Shown: positions 1 through 7,837, counted from the stretch's first letter. The stretch: DNA of 64,000 bases from UBA10649 sp963793105 (GCA_963793105.1 CAWBZB010000008.1:248001-312000), one strand, 5' to 3'. A program made the numbers and translations. The notes: generated from the letters alone by a model not told the origin.

Positions 1-272
1 CTGCTCGACCCGGGCCGCTGCCACCTTCATCGCGAGGAGGTGCTCCGCGCCCGCGACACAGACCCGCAGGTGCGGCGTTCCGAAGACCACCCGCTGGTGC
101 GCGTCCGTTCCCGGGGGACGAAGCCCTTGACCGCGTCGTTCTACCAGTCGCCGGCGAGCCCGTTCGCCTCGGCGACGGCCTCCGCGGCTGCTCGAACCTG
201 GGTGGTGGGAACGAACACCGCGTCGAGTGCATGCAGGAGTCTGCTGATGCCCGCTGCGTTCAGGCTCGTCAT
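1..272 (-). pseudogene. Broken nucleotidyltransferase-like gene (DUF6036/AbiEii-type), cut by window edge
   Basis: The reading frame starts at an ATG at 272 that overlaps the stop of the upstream gene (ATGA), so the two were translationally coupled. It reads MTSLNAAGISRLLHALDAV, then meets an in-frame TAG at 141-143. The rest continues through a one-base shift at a G run (113-117) into a frame with HLRVCVAGAEHLLAMKVAAA, which runs off the window start. That last stretch resembles the conserved core of DUF6036/AbiEii-like nucleotidyltransferases, which usually act as the effector partner of small two-gene modules. One stop plus one frameshift within 150 bases argues for real decay. The family assignment is from memory of the motif, not a search. 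Confidence 0.55.
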
Positions 273-661
273 GCGCGCTGAAGGGCCGTATCTGTGATGG
301 ACACCCCGCGGATGCGGAACTGTGCCGGGGACTGCACCATCGCCCAGGCCCGACCGTAGGCGGATGACGACACGAACCACCACGGCCGCGCGACCCGCTC
401 ATCAGCAAGCGCCCACTCGGGGGCCTCCCACCCGTCGCGATCCGCAAGCCAGCATGCGAGCGCGGCGAATGCGGCATCGAGCCCCGCGTGACCGGTTGGC
501 CCCGGTGCCTGAGTCATCAAACGGGCCGCCGCGACCACGCCGTGACGGGCGTGAACCGACTCGTAGTCGTCAAGTAACTGGAGAACCCCGAAACGCCACA
601 GGTCCTCACTCGACACAGGGCCCGCCAACAGTGGAACGCACCGCCACGGCGTCATCCCCAA
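269..661 (-). CDS. Hypothetical protein, first gene of a two-gene module
   Basis: This encodes a 130-residue soluble protein with no signal peptide or membrane segment. It is rich in Ala and Trp, with helical stretches such as RFGVLQLLDDYESVHARHG. It overlaps the following broken nucleotidyltransferase-like gene by ATGA, the arrangement expected of a toxin-antitoxin-like pair, and that context is the main hint to its role. I do not recognise the family. The ATG used is the first of two close Met codons and no strong ribosome site decides between them. It is probably the surviving half of a decayed module. Confidence 0.5.
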   Translation of the reverse strand: MGMTPWRCVPLLAGPVSSEDLWRFGVLQLLDDYESVHARHGVVAAARLMTQAPGPTGHAGLDAAFAALACWLADRDGWEAPEWALADERVARPWWFVSSSAYGRAWAMVQSPAQFRIRGVSITDTALQRA

Positions 662-832
662 CGGCCTGGACAGTCACGCCACAAAGGTACCCGTGACCGC
701 TGACGACGAACCCTGCCGCGAACGGAGCGTGTCCCCAGGCCGGAGGCAGCCGCCACCGGTCGGAACACCCGATGAGGCGGCTTTCGATCGGAGCTGCGAT
801 GCAGAGAGCCGCGCGACGGTCCGTGAGCGTCG

Positions 833-1507
833 CTATGCGGAGGCTCTCAGGGGCTCAAGGGCGGCTAGCACGAGGTCGAGGCCGAAGGTGAACTCCTCGG
901 CTGGGTCGTATCCGGCAGCGACGAGCGCAGCGGCGGACTCGTTGAGGTAGGGGAACTCGTCAGGGGGAAGTTGGGGCAGGTAGACGTCCTCGGCCATGCC
1001 GGCGAACTCGTCGGGGGTGTCGAACGGCAGGCTGGTTTCCTGCAGGCAGAAGCCGTAGACATAGCTGTCGAGCAGCCAGTTGGCGTGCGTCGCCATCACG
1101 ACTGGGAAGCCAGCCCTCCGCAGGCAGGCGGTGACCGCTTCGCGGTGGCGGAGGTTCGCGGGCCCCGGCGATGTCCGCGACTCCATCAGGCCGATCGCCC
1201 ACGGGTGGCGTGCGAGAACCTGTCGGGCGGATACCGACCGCTGTCGCATCGCCGACTGCCAGTCAGTCTCCTCGGGCGGGAGGTCGATCTCCTCGAACAC
1301 GAGGTCGATCATGGCGTCCAGAAGCTCCTCCTTGCTCGCCACGTAGTAGTAGAGCGACATCGCGCCCGCGCCGAGCGCGTCGCCCAGTCGGCGCATGCTC
1401 AGCCCGTGGACCCCCTCACGGTCGGCGAGCCGGACCGCCTCGAGCACCAACCGCTGCTTGCTCAGCCCCGTGTCTGACGCGACCTGGCGTTGCTTCCTCG
1501 CGGACAC
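833..1507 (-). CDS. TetR family transcriptional regulator (Tet repressor-like C-terminal domain)
   Basis: The 224-residue protein has an N-terminal helix-turn-helix at about residues 15-62 (QRLVLEAVRLADREGVHGL, then a recognition region ending LYYYVASKEELLDAMID). The rest is a ligand-binding domain of the TetR_C_1 type. The family's proteins are ligand-released dimeric repressors. It is divergently transcribed from the alcohol dehydrogenase at 1645, and the 137-base gap between them holds four GTAC-N3-GTAC boxes over a promoter. The likely job is repression of its own gene and of the dehydrogenase, with release by a hydrophobic or reactive small molecule. The ligand is unknown. Confidence 0.9.
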   Translation of the reverse strand: MSARKQRQVASDTGLSKQRLVLEAVRLADREGVHGLSMRRLGDALGAGAMSLYYYVASKEELLDAMIDLVFEEIDLPPEETDWQSAMRQRSVSARQVLARHPWAIGLMESRTSPGPANLRHREAVTACLRRAGFPVVMATHANWLLDSYVYGFCLQETSLPFDTPDEFAGMAEDVYLPQLPPDEFPYLNESAAALVAAGYDPAEEFTFGLDLVLAALEPLRASA

Positions 1508-1535
1508 CGATCATCTCCTCGCTCCCGCGAACGGC

Positions 1536-1606
1536 TTGACAGTCGTACGGCGTACGTCCATAGTACGCTGTACGAATTGTAGTACAGCGTACGACGTACG
1601 GTGTAC
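1536..1606 (+). promoter_or_regulatory. Promoter with four-copy TetR operator array
   Basis: Four copies of an 11-base GTAC-N3-GTAC box lie at 1545-1555, 1563-1573, 1582-1592 and 1596-1606. The middle two (GTACGCTGTAC and GTACAGCGTAC) are perfect inverted copies of each other separated by 8 bases. A -35 box TTGACA (1536-1541) and a -10-like CATAGT (1559-1564), 17 bases apart, read toward the gene at 1645, so the first two boxes sit in the spacer and over the -10. This is what a repressor site for the divergent TetR would look like. Binding by that TetR is inferred. Confidence 0.75.
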
Positions 1607-1644
1607 GAGGCAGCGACAGTGCAACTGGGACGTGAGGAGTTTCT

Positions 1645-2685
1645 GTGGGAATCGACGAGCGATCGAATGCCGGAGCACGCCTCGTGCCGGGTGTGGCCAC
1701 GGCCGGGGCGACGACGATGCGGGCCGCCGTCCAGCAGCGCTACGGGCCGCCTTCAGTGCTCGAGTCGTCCGAGGTCGCTGTGCCGCTGCCCGGTCGGGGT
1801 GATGTGCTCGTCCAGGTGGGTGCGGCCTCGGTTCATCCCGGCGACTACTTCGTCATGACCGGTGAGCCGTACGTGGTGCGCCTGGCGTACGGATTCCGCC
1901 GGCCGCGCCACGGCATCCCCGGCAGGGACCTCGCCGGCGTCGTGGCAGCGGTCGGGAAGGACGTCACCGCTCTCCGCCCCGGCGACGAGGTGTTCGGCTG
2001 GAGCACCGCTGGAACGCTCGCGGAGTACGCCTGTGTCCCGGCGGACAACCTCGTGCCCGTGCCCGCCAACCTGTCAGTCGTGGACGCGGCCGCGGTGCCC
2101 ACGTCAGGCCTGACGGCGTTGCAGGCGTTGAGCAAGATCGCGAACGTTCAACCGGGCCAGTCGGTGCTGATCACGGGCGCGTCGGGCGGTGTGGGCTCCT
2201 TCGCCGTGCAGATCGCCAAGGCGTTCGGTGCCGAGGTGACGGGTGTGTGCAGCACCCGCAACGTCGACCTGGTCCGGTCGCTCGGTGCCGACCACGTCGT
2301 CGACTACACGAGGACCGACTTCACCCGCACCGGGAAGAGCTACGACGTCATCCTCGACAACGTGGAAGCCCAGCCGCTGGCGGCCGTCCGCCGAGCGCTT
2401 TCGCCCACCGGCACGCTCATCCCCAACAGCGGACGAGGCGGCCGCTGGCTCGGCCCCATCGGTCGGATCGCCAAGGCGCGCGCGCTGTCCGGGTTCACGC
2501 GTCAGCGGTTGAAGCCGTTCCTGTCCGTTGAGAAGCGCCAGGACCTGCTCACCCTGGCCGACCTGCTCACGAGCGGGCAGGTCACCCCCGTCATCGACCG
2601 CACCTACCCCCTCGACCAAGCAGCTGACGCCCTCCGCTACGTCGCGGCCGGCCACACCCGAGGAAAGGTCGTCGTCACCGTCTGA
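1645..2685 (+). CDS. Zinc-independent MDR alcohol dehydrogenase / quinone reductase-like protein
   Basis: This is a 346-residue medium-chain dehydrogenase/reductase. A GroES-like catalytic half is followed by a Rossmann NAD(P) domain with the glycine motif GASGGVGSFA at about residue 180. The structural zinc Cys cluster of classical alcohol dehydrogenases is absent, which fits the quinone oxidoreductase/NADPH-dependent branch. The GTG at 1645 is favoured by GAGGAG at 1634-1639; an internal ATG at 1717 (MRAAVQQRYG) would give the length more usual for the family. It is controlled with the divergent TetR through the operator array and probably detoxifies an enone, quinone or aldehyde. The substrate cannot be read from sequence. 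Confidence 0.85.
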   Translation: MGIDERSNAGARLVPGVATAGATTMRAAVQQRYGPPSVLESSEVAVPLPGRGDVLVQVGAASVHPGDYFVMTGEPYVVRLAYGFRRPRHGIPGRDLAGVVAAVGKDVTALRPGDEVFGWSTAGTLAEYACVPADNLVPVPANLSVVDAAAVPTSGLTALQALSKIANVQPGQSVLITGASGGVGSFAVQIAKAFGAEVTGVCSTRNVDLVRSLGADHVVDYTRTDFTRTGKSYDVILDNVEAQPLAAVRRALSPTGTLIPNSGRGGRWLGPIGRIAKARALSGFTRQRLKPFLSVEKRQDLLTLADLLTSGQVTPVIDRTYPLDQAADALRYVAAGHTRGKVVVTV

Positions 2686-2781
2686 CGACCGGACCGACGC
2701 GAACGACCCCACCCGTGCGCATGCACGCCCAGACCTGCCGCCACTCCGACGGTCGGACCGTACCTCTCGAAAGAAGAACCG

Positions 2782-3277
2782 ATGACCATCCGAACGAAGA
2801 CCCCGAACCAGCTCGAAACCTCGCCGATCCCCGTGCAGGCCAAGCTCGCCGCCACATGGACCAGCTTCATGTTCCTCTACATCTACGTCGACTACTACCA
2901 CCTCTACAAGCCTGGCATCGTCGACGACCTCCGGGCCGGCATCGTCTTCGAGTTCGACATCAGCCCGACGTTGTTGACCGGGTTCCTCGCGCTGATAGCC
3001 ATCCCGGCCCTGATGGTGATGCTCTCCATGTCGCTGCGCCCCCGGGTGAACCGCGCCACGAACCTTGTCGTGGCAGCGCTGTACATCCCCGTCACGGTGT
3101 TCAACGCGGCTGGGGAGTCCTTGGAGTGGGCCTACCTTCTACGGCCTCTCCATCGGTATCGAGCTGCTGCTCCTGGCCTTCATCGTGCGCTCCGCTTGGA
3201 CATGGCCGCGCACGCCCTCACCGTCGATGCCGGACCGCGCCGAACCCAACCGGTCGCAGATCCAGATGGGACGGTAG
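2782..3277 (+). pseudogene. DUF6326-like membrane protein, frameshifted
   Basis: From an ATG at 2782 the frame encodes an integral membrane protein with segments such as LLTGFLALIAIPALMVMLSM and LVVAALYIPVTVFNAAGES. After the codons for EWAYL at about 3130 the homology moves one frame over, to FYGLSIGIELLLLAFIVRSA, which ends at 3277. Removing one C restores a continuous four-helix protein of about 165 residues resembling DUF6326 proteins. It lies about 95 bases after the dehydrogenase and may share its transcript. The break could be a sequencing error or true decay; the neighbouring gene is also broken. Confidence 0.6.
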
Positions 3278-3410
3278 GCGCATCGCCTCGGTCCGAGCCG
3301 CCGACCTGACCATCGACAGGCGCTGGCAGTGGCAGATGGGTCGGGTGCGCCGGTCGGGCTTGGATATCCGGACGGAGGTCTCGAAGTACCAGAGCTGGTG
3401 GGAGGCACCG

Positions 3411-4186
3411 ATGACGAAGTCCGAGGTGGGGTCGGTCAGGCTGGAAGACGACTTCGACTCCCCCACTCTGGACGAGAGTCTGTGGCTTCCTGCATACCTG
3501 CCGCATTGGAGTTCCCGCGAGGTTTCACGGCCGCGATACCGGATCGAGTCGGGCAACCTGGTTCTCATGATCGAGCCCGACCAGCCGCCGTGGTACCCGG
3601 AGTTCGACGGGTCGACCGGGCATAGAACCTGCAGACGGGGGCCTTCTCCGGAGCGCTGGGGTCGAGCGTCAGGCAGCACCGGTTCTCCCCAGCGTGCCGG
3701 GTGCTGGAGGAGCAGCACACGACCCGCCTGTTCATCCCGATATTCGGCAGGGTCGAGTTGCGCGCGCGCCGCGTCCTCCAGCCTTAGAACGTGGCGGCGT
3801 GCTGGCTGATCGGCTTCGAGGAGACCCCCGATCAGTTCGCCGAGATCTGCGTGTTCGAACTCAATGGGCACAACATCGGGACTCACTCGTCCGTCATCGG
3901 GTATGGGCTGCACCCGTTCGGCGATCCGAATCTGGAGGAGGCCTTCTTCGAGGAGGAGTTCCCGATCGACGTCGCGGATTGCCACACGTACGCCGCGGAA
4001 TGGGAACCCGGACACATCCGCTTCTTCATGGACAAGGTGCTGGTGCGGTCAATCGACCAGGCACCGGACTACCCGATACAGCTGATGCTCGACCTGTATG
4101 ACCTGGCGGCCGAGCCAGACCCAACCACACCCCCCAGGGAGTTCTGGGTCGACTACGTCCGCGGCACGAGCGGGGGACCGGCGTAG
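3411..4186 (+). pseudogene. Glycoside hydrolase family 16-like / concanavalin-fold protein, degraded
   Basis: The frame opens at ATG 3411 after GGAGG. An N-terminal part (RLEDDFDSPTLDESLWLPAY) and a C-terminal part (HTYAAEWEPGHIRFFMDKVL) match the jelly-roll pattern of GH16/laminarinase-like proteins. The middle part, NLQTGAFSGALGSS, is in a different frame (shift near 3620), and an in-frame TAG sits at 3784-3786 just before the C-terminal part. Two independent lesions make a real pseudogene likely. No signal peptide is visible. The active enzyme would act on a beta-glucan or similar polysaccharide, but the catalytic ExDxE motif is not evident, so this may be a lectin-like relative. Confidence 0.6.
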
Positions 4187-4566
4187 GGACGCACGAGCAG
4201 CACAGGCCCAGGATCACCGGCCTGCCGGAACGGACGACACCGGCACGTGACGAACGCCGCGCGACTGGGCCCCGGCTGGAGCGCGCCAGAACCAGTCGTC
4301 ATGGATCACCAGCGCTACAAGCACCCCCTCGATCGCGCTCGCCATCACCCAGTAGTCAGCTCGCCCATCGCAGCGCCGACGATGGTGGCTGCACAGAAGG
4401 CGGCGGCCACGCGTGCTGGCGCAAGGCCAAACGTCACAGCCACCAGGGCGCCCGCTTGCACCTACGACGACGCGTCCGCACGATAGGACGGTCTTCGCCG
4501 ATTTCAGACCTCACAGTCGGACTCGCGGAAACGCCCATGCGGATTGATTATCCGTAGGTTGAAGAA

Positions 4567-4590
4567 GAAGGGGCCAAAGAAGGGGCCAAC
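4567..4590 (+). repeat. 12-bp tandem pair, arm-site-like (left of att core)
   Basis: GAAGGGGCCAAA is followed directly by GAAGGGGCCAAC. The same 12-base periodicity and GAAnGGGCyA consensus recurs at 4795-4818 and 8777-8800, always within about 110 bases of a tRNA-Lys 3' copy. Paired short repeats beside a core fit arm-type binding sites of a tyrosine integrase; that function is inferred. Confidence 0.6.
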
Positions 4591-4657
4591 GCGCCAAAGT
4601 GACAACGCCCGTTGTCGCCCTGCAGACCGAAACCTGTTGCAGCGCAACGCCCTTTGA

Positions 4658-4697
4658 GTGGGTCGCCGGGGGCTCGAACCCCGAACCTACGGATTAA
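4658..4697 (+). repeat. att site: 40-bp copy of the tRNA-Lys 3' end
   Basis: These 40 bases are identical, in the same orientation, to 8871-8910, which is the 3' part of tRNA-Lys from the anticodon-stem region to the discriminator base. Identity stops at the anticodon loop. Direct duplication of a tRNA 3' end is the footprint of site-specific integration, with the island between the two copies and the functional tRNA kept at the right end. Confidence 0.85.
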
Positions 4698-4794
4698 TAG
4701 GTTGTCGAGGGCATCTCGACCCATGAGGGAAATCGTTACGTACCAACGATCTCCGCGTCAGCGAGACCCACCCTGAACCGCCGAGAACCACGTG

Positions 4795-4818
4795 GAAAGG
4801 GCTACCGAAAGGGCTACA
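4795..4818 (+). repeat. 12-bp tandem pair, arm-site-like (inside island, left end)
   Basis: GAAAGGGCTACC is followed directly by GAAAGGGCTACA. It mirrors the pair at 8777-8800 at the other end of the island, including the preceding bases CGTG, and probably marks the element's left end. Confidence 0.6.
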
Positions 4819-4848
4819 CAGCGGATCCTCGATACGCTGCACGCTACC

Positions 4849-5151
4849 TCACCCGGCCTTCCTGACGTACTCCTCCAGCGCCTCCCGCGCTAGCGCCGAC
4901 ACGGTCACACCTCGGGCGCGAGCGATCGCCTCGGCCTCGTCCCGCAACTCCGGAGAGACACGGAAGCCCACATGGGGCGAGGTGGCCGCACGTCCAGTCA
5001 GAGAGGGACGTCCCCTCCGTGGGAAGGACACCGTGCCGCGACCGGAGAGCACGGCCTCGTCGACCTCGGCGACGATCCGATCGACTGTCTCATCGTCGAG
5101 CACCGTCCCGTCCTTCAACGTCACGGGTCCCTTCACCTTGCGCGCTGTCAT
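4849..5151 (-). CDS. Antitoxin, ribbon-helix-helix/CopG-like (module 1)
   Basis: The 100-residue protein ends in a typical ribbon-helix-helix stretch, FRVSPELRDEAEAIARARG followed by VSALAREALEEYVRKAG at about residues 63-98. That is the DNA-binding and dimer fold of CopG-type antitoxins. The N-terminal half (VDRIVAEVDEAVLSGRG) would be the toxin-wrapping part. Its start overlaps the toxin gene stop by ATGA, with toxin first and antitoxin second. A paralogous antitoxin lies at 5508-5684. The protein is expected to bind the palindrome upstream of the toxin gene and autoregulate. Confidence 0.8.
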   Translation of the reverse strand: MTARKVKGPVTLKDGTVLDDETVDRIVAEVDEAVLSGRGTVSFPRRGRPSLTGRAATSPHVGFRVSPELRDEAEAIARARGVTVSALAREALEEYVRKAG

Positions 5152-5411
5152 AGCCTCTTCCCTTCGTCATACAGTGCTCGGTACTTCTGTCGCAGGTCCA
5201 TTGCGTGGATCACGATCAGCACGTCGTCCTCCTCCACCGCGATCACCTCCAACGCCCGACCGGTGTCGTCATCCCCCAGGATCAGCAGGCGAACCCGCGG
5301 GTCATGCTCCTCGACGATCCGGTCGACGACCACGGGATCCGCCAACACCTGCCGAACACGCGCCTTGCCGATCTTGTGCCGGCGAGCCGACTGCGTGAAC
5401 TCGACTCGCAT
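5148..5411 (-). CDS. Toxin, BrnT/RelE-like small protein (module 1)
   Basis: The 87-residue protein from the ATG at 5411 begins MRVEFTQSARRHKIGKARVR. Its core contains RLLILGDDDTGRALEVIAVE and LIVIHAMDLRQKYRALY, the beta-sheet plus terminal-helix layout of compact RelE/BrnT-like toxins that cleave RNA. A TTG at 5432 would add seven residues but lies inside the palindrome TATTGT-GCA-ACAATA (5420-5434), so the ATG is preferred. It is co-transcribed with the antitoxin at 4849. A second, truncated homologue occurs at 5687-5929. The exact toxin family is uncertain. Confidence 0.7.
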   Translation of the reverse strand: MRVEFTQSARRHKIGKARVRQVLADPVVVDRIVEEHDPRVRLLILGDDDTGRALEVIAVEEDDVLIVIHAMDLRQKYRALYDEGKRL

Positions 5412-5419
5412 CCGCCCAT

Positions 5420-5434
5420 TATTGTGCAACAATA
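5420..5434 (-). promoter_or_regulatory. Palindromic operator of the toxin-antitoxin operon
   Basis: TATTGT-GCA-ACAATA is a perfect 6-bp-arm palindrome, 9 bases upstream of the toxin ATG. It is AT-rich, unlike its surroundings. Short palindromes in this position are the usual autoregulatory sites of ribbon-helix-helix antitoxins; binding here is inferred. Confidence 0.6.
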
Positions 5435-5507
5435 TTTACCCGTCAAGTCCGGGACCACACGAAGCCATCACCTGCCGCGCTGACGCCACCCCGCGCTGTC
5501 CGCGGCT

Positions 5508-5684
5508 TCAGCCGGCCTCCCAGACCAGTTGCTCCAGCGCTTCCCTAGCCAGGGCCGACAGGGTCGTGCCGCGGTCGGCCGCGAGCCGCTCCGCTTGTTC
5601 GCGCACCGTGGGAGGCAGGCGGAACGTCACCTGGCCATCCGCCGTCTTCCACGTGGCCGGCTTCGCCGCCTTCTTCCCGCTCAT
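5508..5684 (-). CDS. Antitoxin, ribbon-helix-helix (module 2, paralogue)
   Basis: A 58-residue protein (start MSGKKAAKPATWKTADG, end SALAREALEQLVWEAG) carries the same ribbon-helix-helix layout as the antitoxin at 4849. The two agree closely over the last 40 residues (FRLPPTVREQAERLAADRG against FRVSPELRDEAEAIARARG). It lacks the long N-terminal region of its paralogue. Its ATG lies 2 bases after the stop of the truncated toxin remnant, so the toxin-then-antitoxin order is preserved. With its own toxin damaged it may be an orphan antitoxin, possibly able to act on the neighbouring toxin. Confidence 0.75.
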   Translation of the reverse strand: MSGKKAAKPATWKTADGQVTFRLPPTVREQAERLAADRGTTLSALAREALEQLVWEAG

Positions 5685-5686
5685 CG

Positions 5687-5929
5687 CTACCCCTCCTCAT
5701 ACAGTTGCCGCCATTTCGGTCGCAGGTCCATCGCGTGGATCACCAGCAGTCCACGGTCCGTGCGAACCGCTAGCACTTCCAGAGCCCGACCCGATTCGTG
5801 ATCCCCGACGAAGACCAGACGCTCCTGCAGCCCCGATTCGGCGGGAAGGACTGCCTCCGCCACCGGATCCGCCAGGACCTGCCTGACCCGAGCCCGCCCT
5901 ATCCGGTGCTTGCGCGCCTCTCGACACCC
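5687..5929 (-). pseudogene. N-terminally truncated toxin remnant (module 2)
   Basis: Read on the minus strand, the frame gives KHRIGRARVRQVLADPVAEA, then RALEVLAVRTDRGLLVIHAM and DLRPKWRQLYEEG before a TAG at 5687-5689. This is a clear homologue of the toxin at 5148-5411. A TGA at 5930-5932 lies directly upstream and no start codon or counterpart of MRVEFTQSA is present, so the 5' end has been lost. The break coincides with a sequence change near 5925, possibly a deletion endpoint. Confidence 0.75.
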
Positions 5930-6140
5930 TCACCGACCCCGAGCGATCCGTCAGCGCAACGGCGCCGAACCAGACGTCGGTGTCCATGAGGGTGTCGATC
6001 GTCGCCCCGAGGCGGTCTGCGCCCGAACGGCGGGACGCCTCGAGGGGCAGTGCTGCGCTCGAGCTGCGGTAGGGCAGACTCTCGCCGATGGGGAGCGTAT
6101 CGACGGACCGCACCCGGGTCGCGGCGTGAGGCTGAGCGCC

Positions 6141-7745
6141 GTGATGGCGTTCCCTGGCCTCCGGTGGGCGGTGCTGGGCTGGGGTCTGTCGGTCATCGCC
6201 GAGACCGCGTCACTGGTCGCGCTGCTGGTCGTAGCCTATGGCGTCGGCGGTCCCGGGCTGGTCGCCGGCTTCTCGATCCTGCGAGCCATACCAGCCCTCA
6301 TCATCGCGCCCGTCGTCATCGGGTGGTCCGATCGGGGTCGGCGCGAGGTCTGGCTGACGACCATCCTCGCGATGCGGGCCGGCCTGTTGGGTCTGAGCGC
6401 CGCCCTGCTCGTCGCGGGTGAGCCCGTGGCGGGCTTGCTCGCAGGCGGGCTCGCTTCGGTCCTGTTCAGCACGCACCGGCCCATGAGCGCTGCGCTGCTT
6501 CCGCACCTGGCCACCAGCCCGGCGCAGCTGACAGCGGCCAACGCCGCCTCGTCGTTCGCTGAGAGCGCCGGCACCCTGGTCGGGCCTGTTCTCGCCGGCG
6601 TGCTGCTCGTGGCAGGCCCGGCACCCCTCGCCCTGGTGCTGGCGGCGGTCGCGGTGGGTGCCGCCGCGGTTGCTGCCGGCCACATCCACGATGTCACTGC
6701 GCCCGGTGACCGCGGCAGCGCCATGACGCTGGCCTCCGCGATCAGGGAATTCGGCGGCGGCCTGCGCGCCCTGATCCGGCAGCCTCCTCTCGTCGCGCTG
6801 GTGTTCGTGCAGACGTTCGCCCGCGGGGTGCTCCTCATCGCCGTGGTGGTCCTCGCCGTCGACACGTTCGGCCAAGGCGACCCGGGTGTCGGGTGGTTGA
6901 CGGCGATGCTGGGCGTGGGGGGTCTGGCGGGCAGCGCGGCCGCGGCCGCACTTGTCACCTCGACGCGCATCAGCCGAGCCGTTCCAGTGGGCGTGGCGCT
7001 CTGGGGCCTGCCGATGGTCGCCATCGGCGCCTTGACCATGCCGGCCGTCGGCTACGTCGGATTCGTGGTCATCGGCATCGGCAACGCAGTGCTCGACGTC
7101 GGGGCCTTCACCCTGGTCGCCAGGGTGATCCCACCCACAATGCTGGGGCGAGCCTTCGCGGCGTTCGAAGTGATCGTCGTCCTGGGTTTCACCACCGGTT
7201 CCCTGGTCGCCGGCCTGGCTGTCCCGGCGATCGGCGTCGCGCCCTCGTTGTGGCTCACGGGATGCGTGCTCGTGGCCCTTGCCGCGTGCAGCATCCCGTG
7301 GGCCCGCCGGCTCGACGCCCAGCTCATCCCCGGCGAAAACGTCTCTGCACTGCGCGGGTGCCGCGAGTTGGCTGACCTTCCCGTGGCTGTGGTGGACCAT
7401 CTGGCGGCCGTCGGGGCCAAGCGGACGTTCGCCGATGGCGAGGACGTGATGGTGCAGGGGGCCGATGGCGACGAGTTCCACGTGGTGATGTCGGGTCGGG
7501 CTCGCGTCAGCCGGGACGGCACGGTGGTCGCCGAGCTCGGGCCGGGAAGCAGCTTCGGCGAGATCGCCCTGCTGCGCAACGTCAAGCGCACCGCGACGGT
7601 CACCGCGGTGGGCGAGCTGACCACCTTCGCGATCTCCCGACAGGACTTCACGATCTTCGTGGCGGGGCACGCATCCGCGGCGGCGGCAGTAGCCGCCGTG
7701 GCCCATGAGCGGGCGTCGGCCGACGAGCGGCACGGGTCGCGTTAG
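6141..7745 (+). CDS. MFS transporter fused to a C-terminal cyclic-nucleotide-binding domain
   Basis: About 534 residues. The first 400 form a 12-helix major facilitator transporter (for example LVALLVVAYGVGGPGLVAGF and GFVVIGIGNAVLDVGAFTLV). Residues about 415-520 form a CAP/cNMP-type beta-barrel: FADGEDVMVQGADGDEFHVV, then GSSFGEIALLRNVKRTATVT, where FGEIALL and R-T-A resemble a phosphate-binding cassette. The family is known in actinobacteria; substrate and ligand are unknown. The start is ambiguous among GTG 6126, GTG 6141 and ATG 6144; AGG at 6129-6131 favours 6141. It lies within the tRNA-Lys island with no evident operon partner. Confidence 0.8.
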   Translation: MMAFPGLRWAVLGWGLSVIAETASLVALLVVAYGVGGPGLVAGFSILRAIPALIIAPVVIGWSDRGRREVWLTTILAMRAGLLGLSAALLVAGEPVAGLLAGGLASVLFSTHRPMSAALLPHLATSPAQLTAANAASSFAESAGTLVGPVLAGVLLVAGPAPLALVLAAVAVGAAAVAAGHIHDVTAPGDRGSAMTLASAIREFGGGLRALIRQPPLVALVFVQTFARGVLLIAVVVLAVDTFGQGDPGVGWLTAMLGVGGLAGSAAAAALVTSTRISRAVPVGVALWGLPMVAIGALTMPAVGYVGFVVIGIGNAVLDVGAFTLVARVIPPTMLGRAFAAFEVIVVLGFTTGSLVAGLAVPAIGVAPSLWLTGCVLVALAACSIPWARRLDAQLIPGENVSALRGCRELADLPVAVVDHLAAVGAKRTFADGEDVMVQGADGDEFHVVMSGRARVSRDGTVVAELGPGSSFGEIALLRNVKRTATVTAVGELTTFAISRQDFTIFVAGHASAAAAVAAVAHERASADERHGSR

Positions 7746-7837
7746 CCGCGCCGACCCGGAGTCGGCGGGCTCGGAAGGCCTTCCGGCTCGCGATCCAGCC
7801 GGCTCGGAAAGCGGCGCCTCAACCCGTACGCGCAGCG

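Larger units (their letters stand above)
4187..4848. other. Gene-free interval containing an integration site
   Basis: I see no credible coding frame in these 660 bases. The interval holds an att-like 40-bp copy of the tRNA-Lys 3' end (4658-4697) and, on each side of it, a 12-bp tandem repeat pair (4567-4590 and 4795-4818). The 11 bases ATCCGTAGGTT at 4550-4560 are an inverted copy of part of the att core (4684-4694). A short inverted repeat, ATCGTT/AACGAT, lies at 4732-4750. Confidence 0.6.

Noticed and set aside
4629..4697. Possible second tRNA-Lys gene at the left att copy
   Set aside because: Only the 3' part is present; identity ends at the anticodon loop and no D arm or 5' acceptor strand follows.
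5697..6113. Minus-strand frame of 138 codons, with a stretch resembling LMDTDVWFGAVALTD
   Set aside because: It overlaps the toxin remnant in another frame and has no ribosome site. The short stretch may be a fossil but no family can be named.
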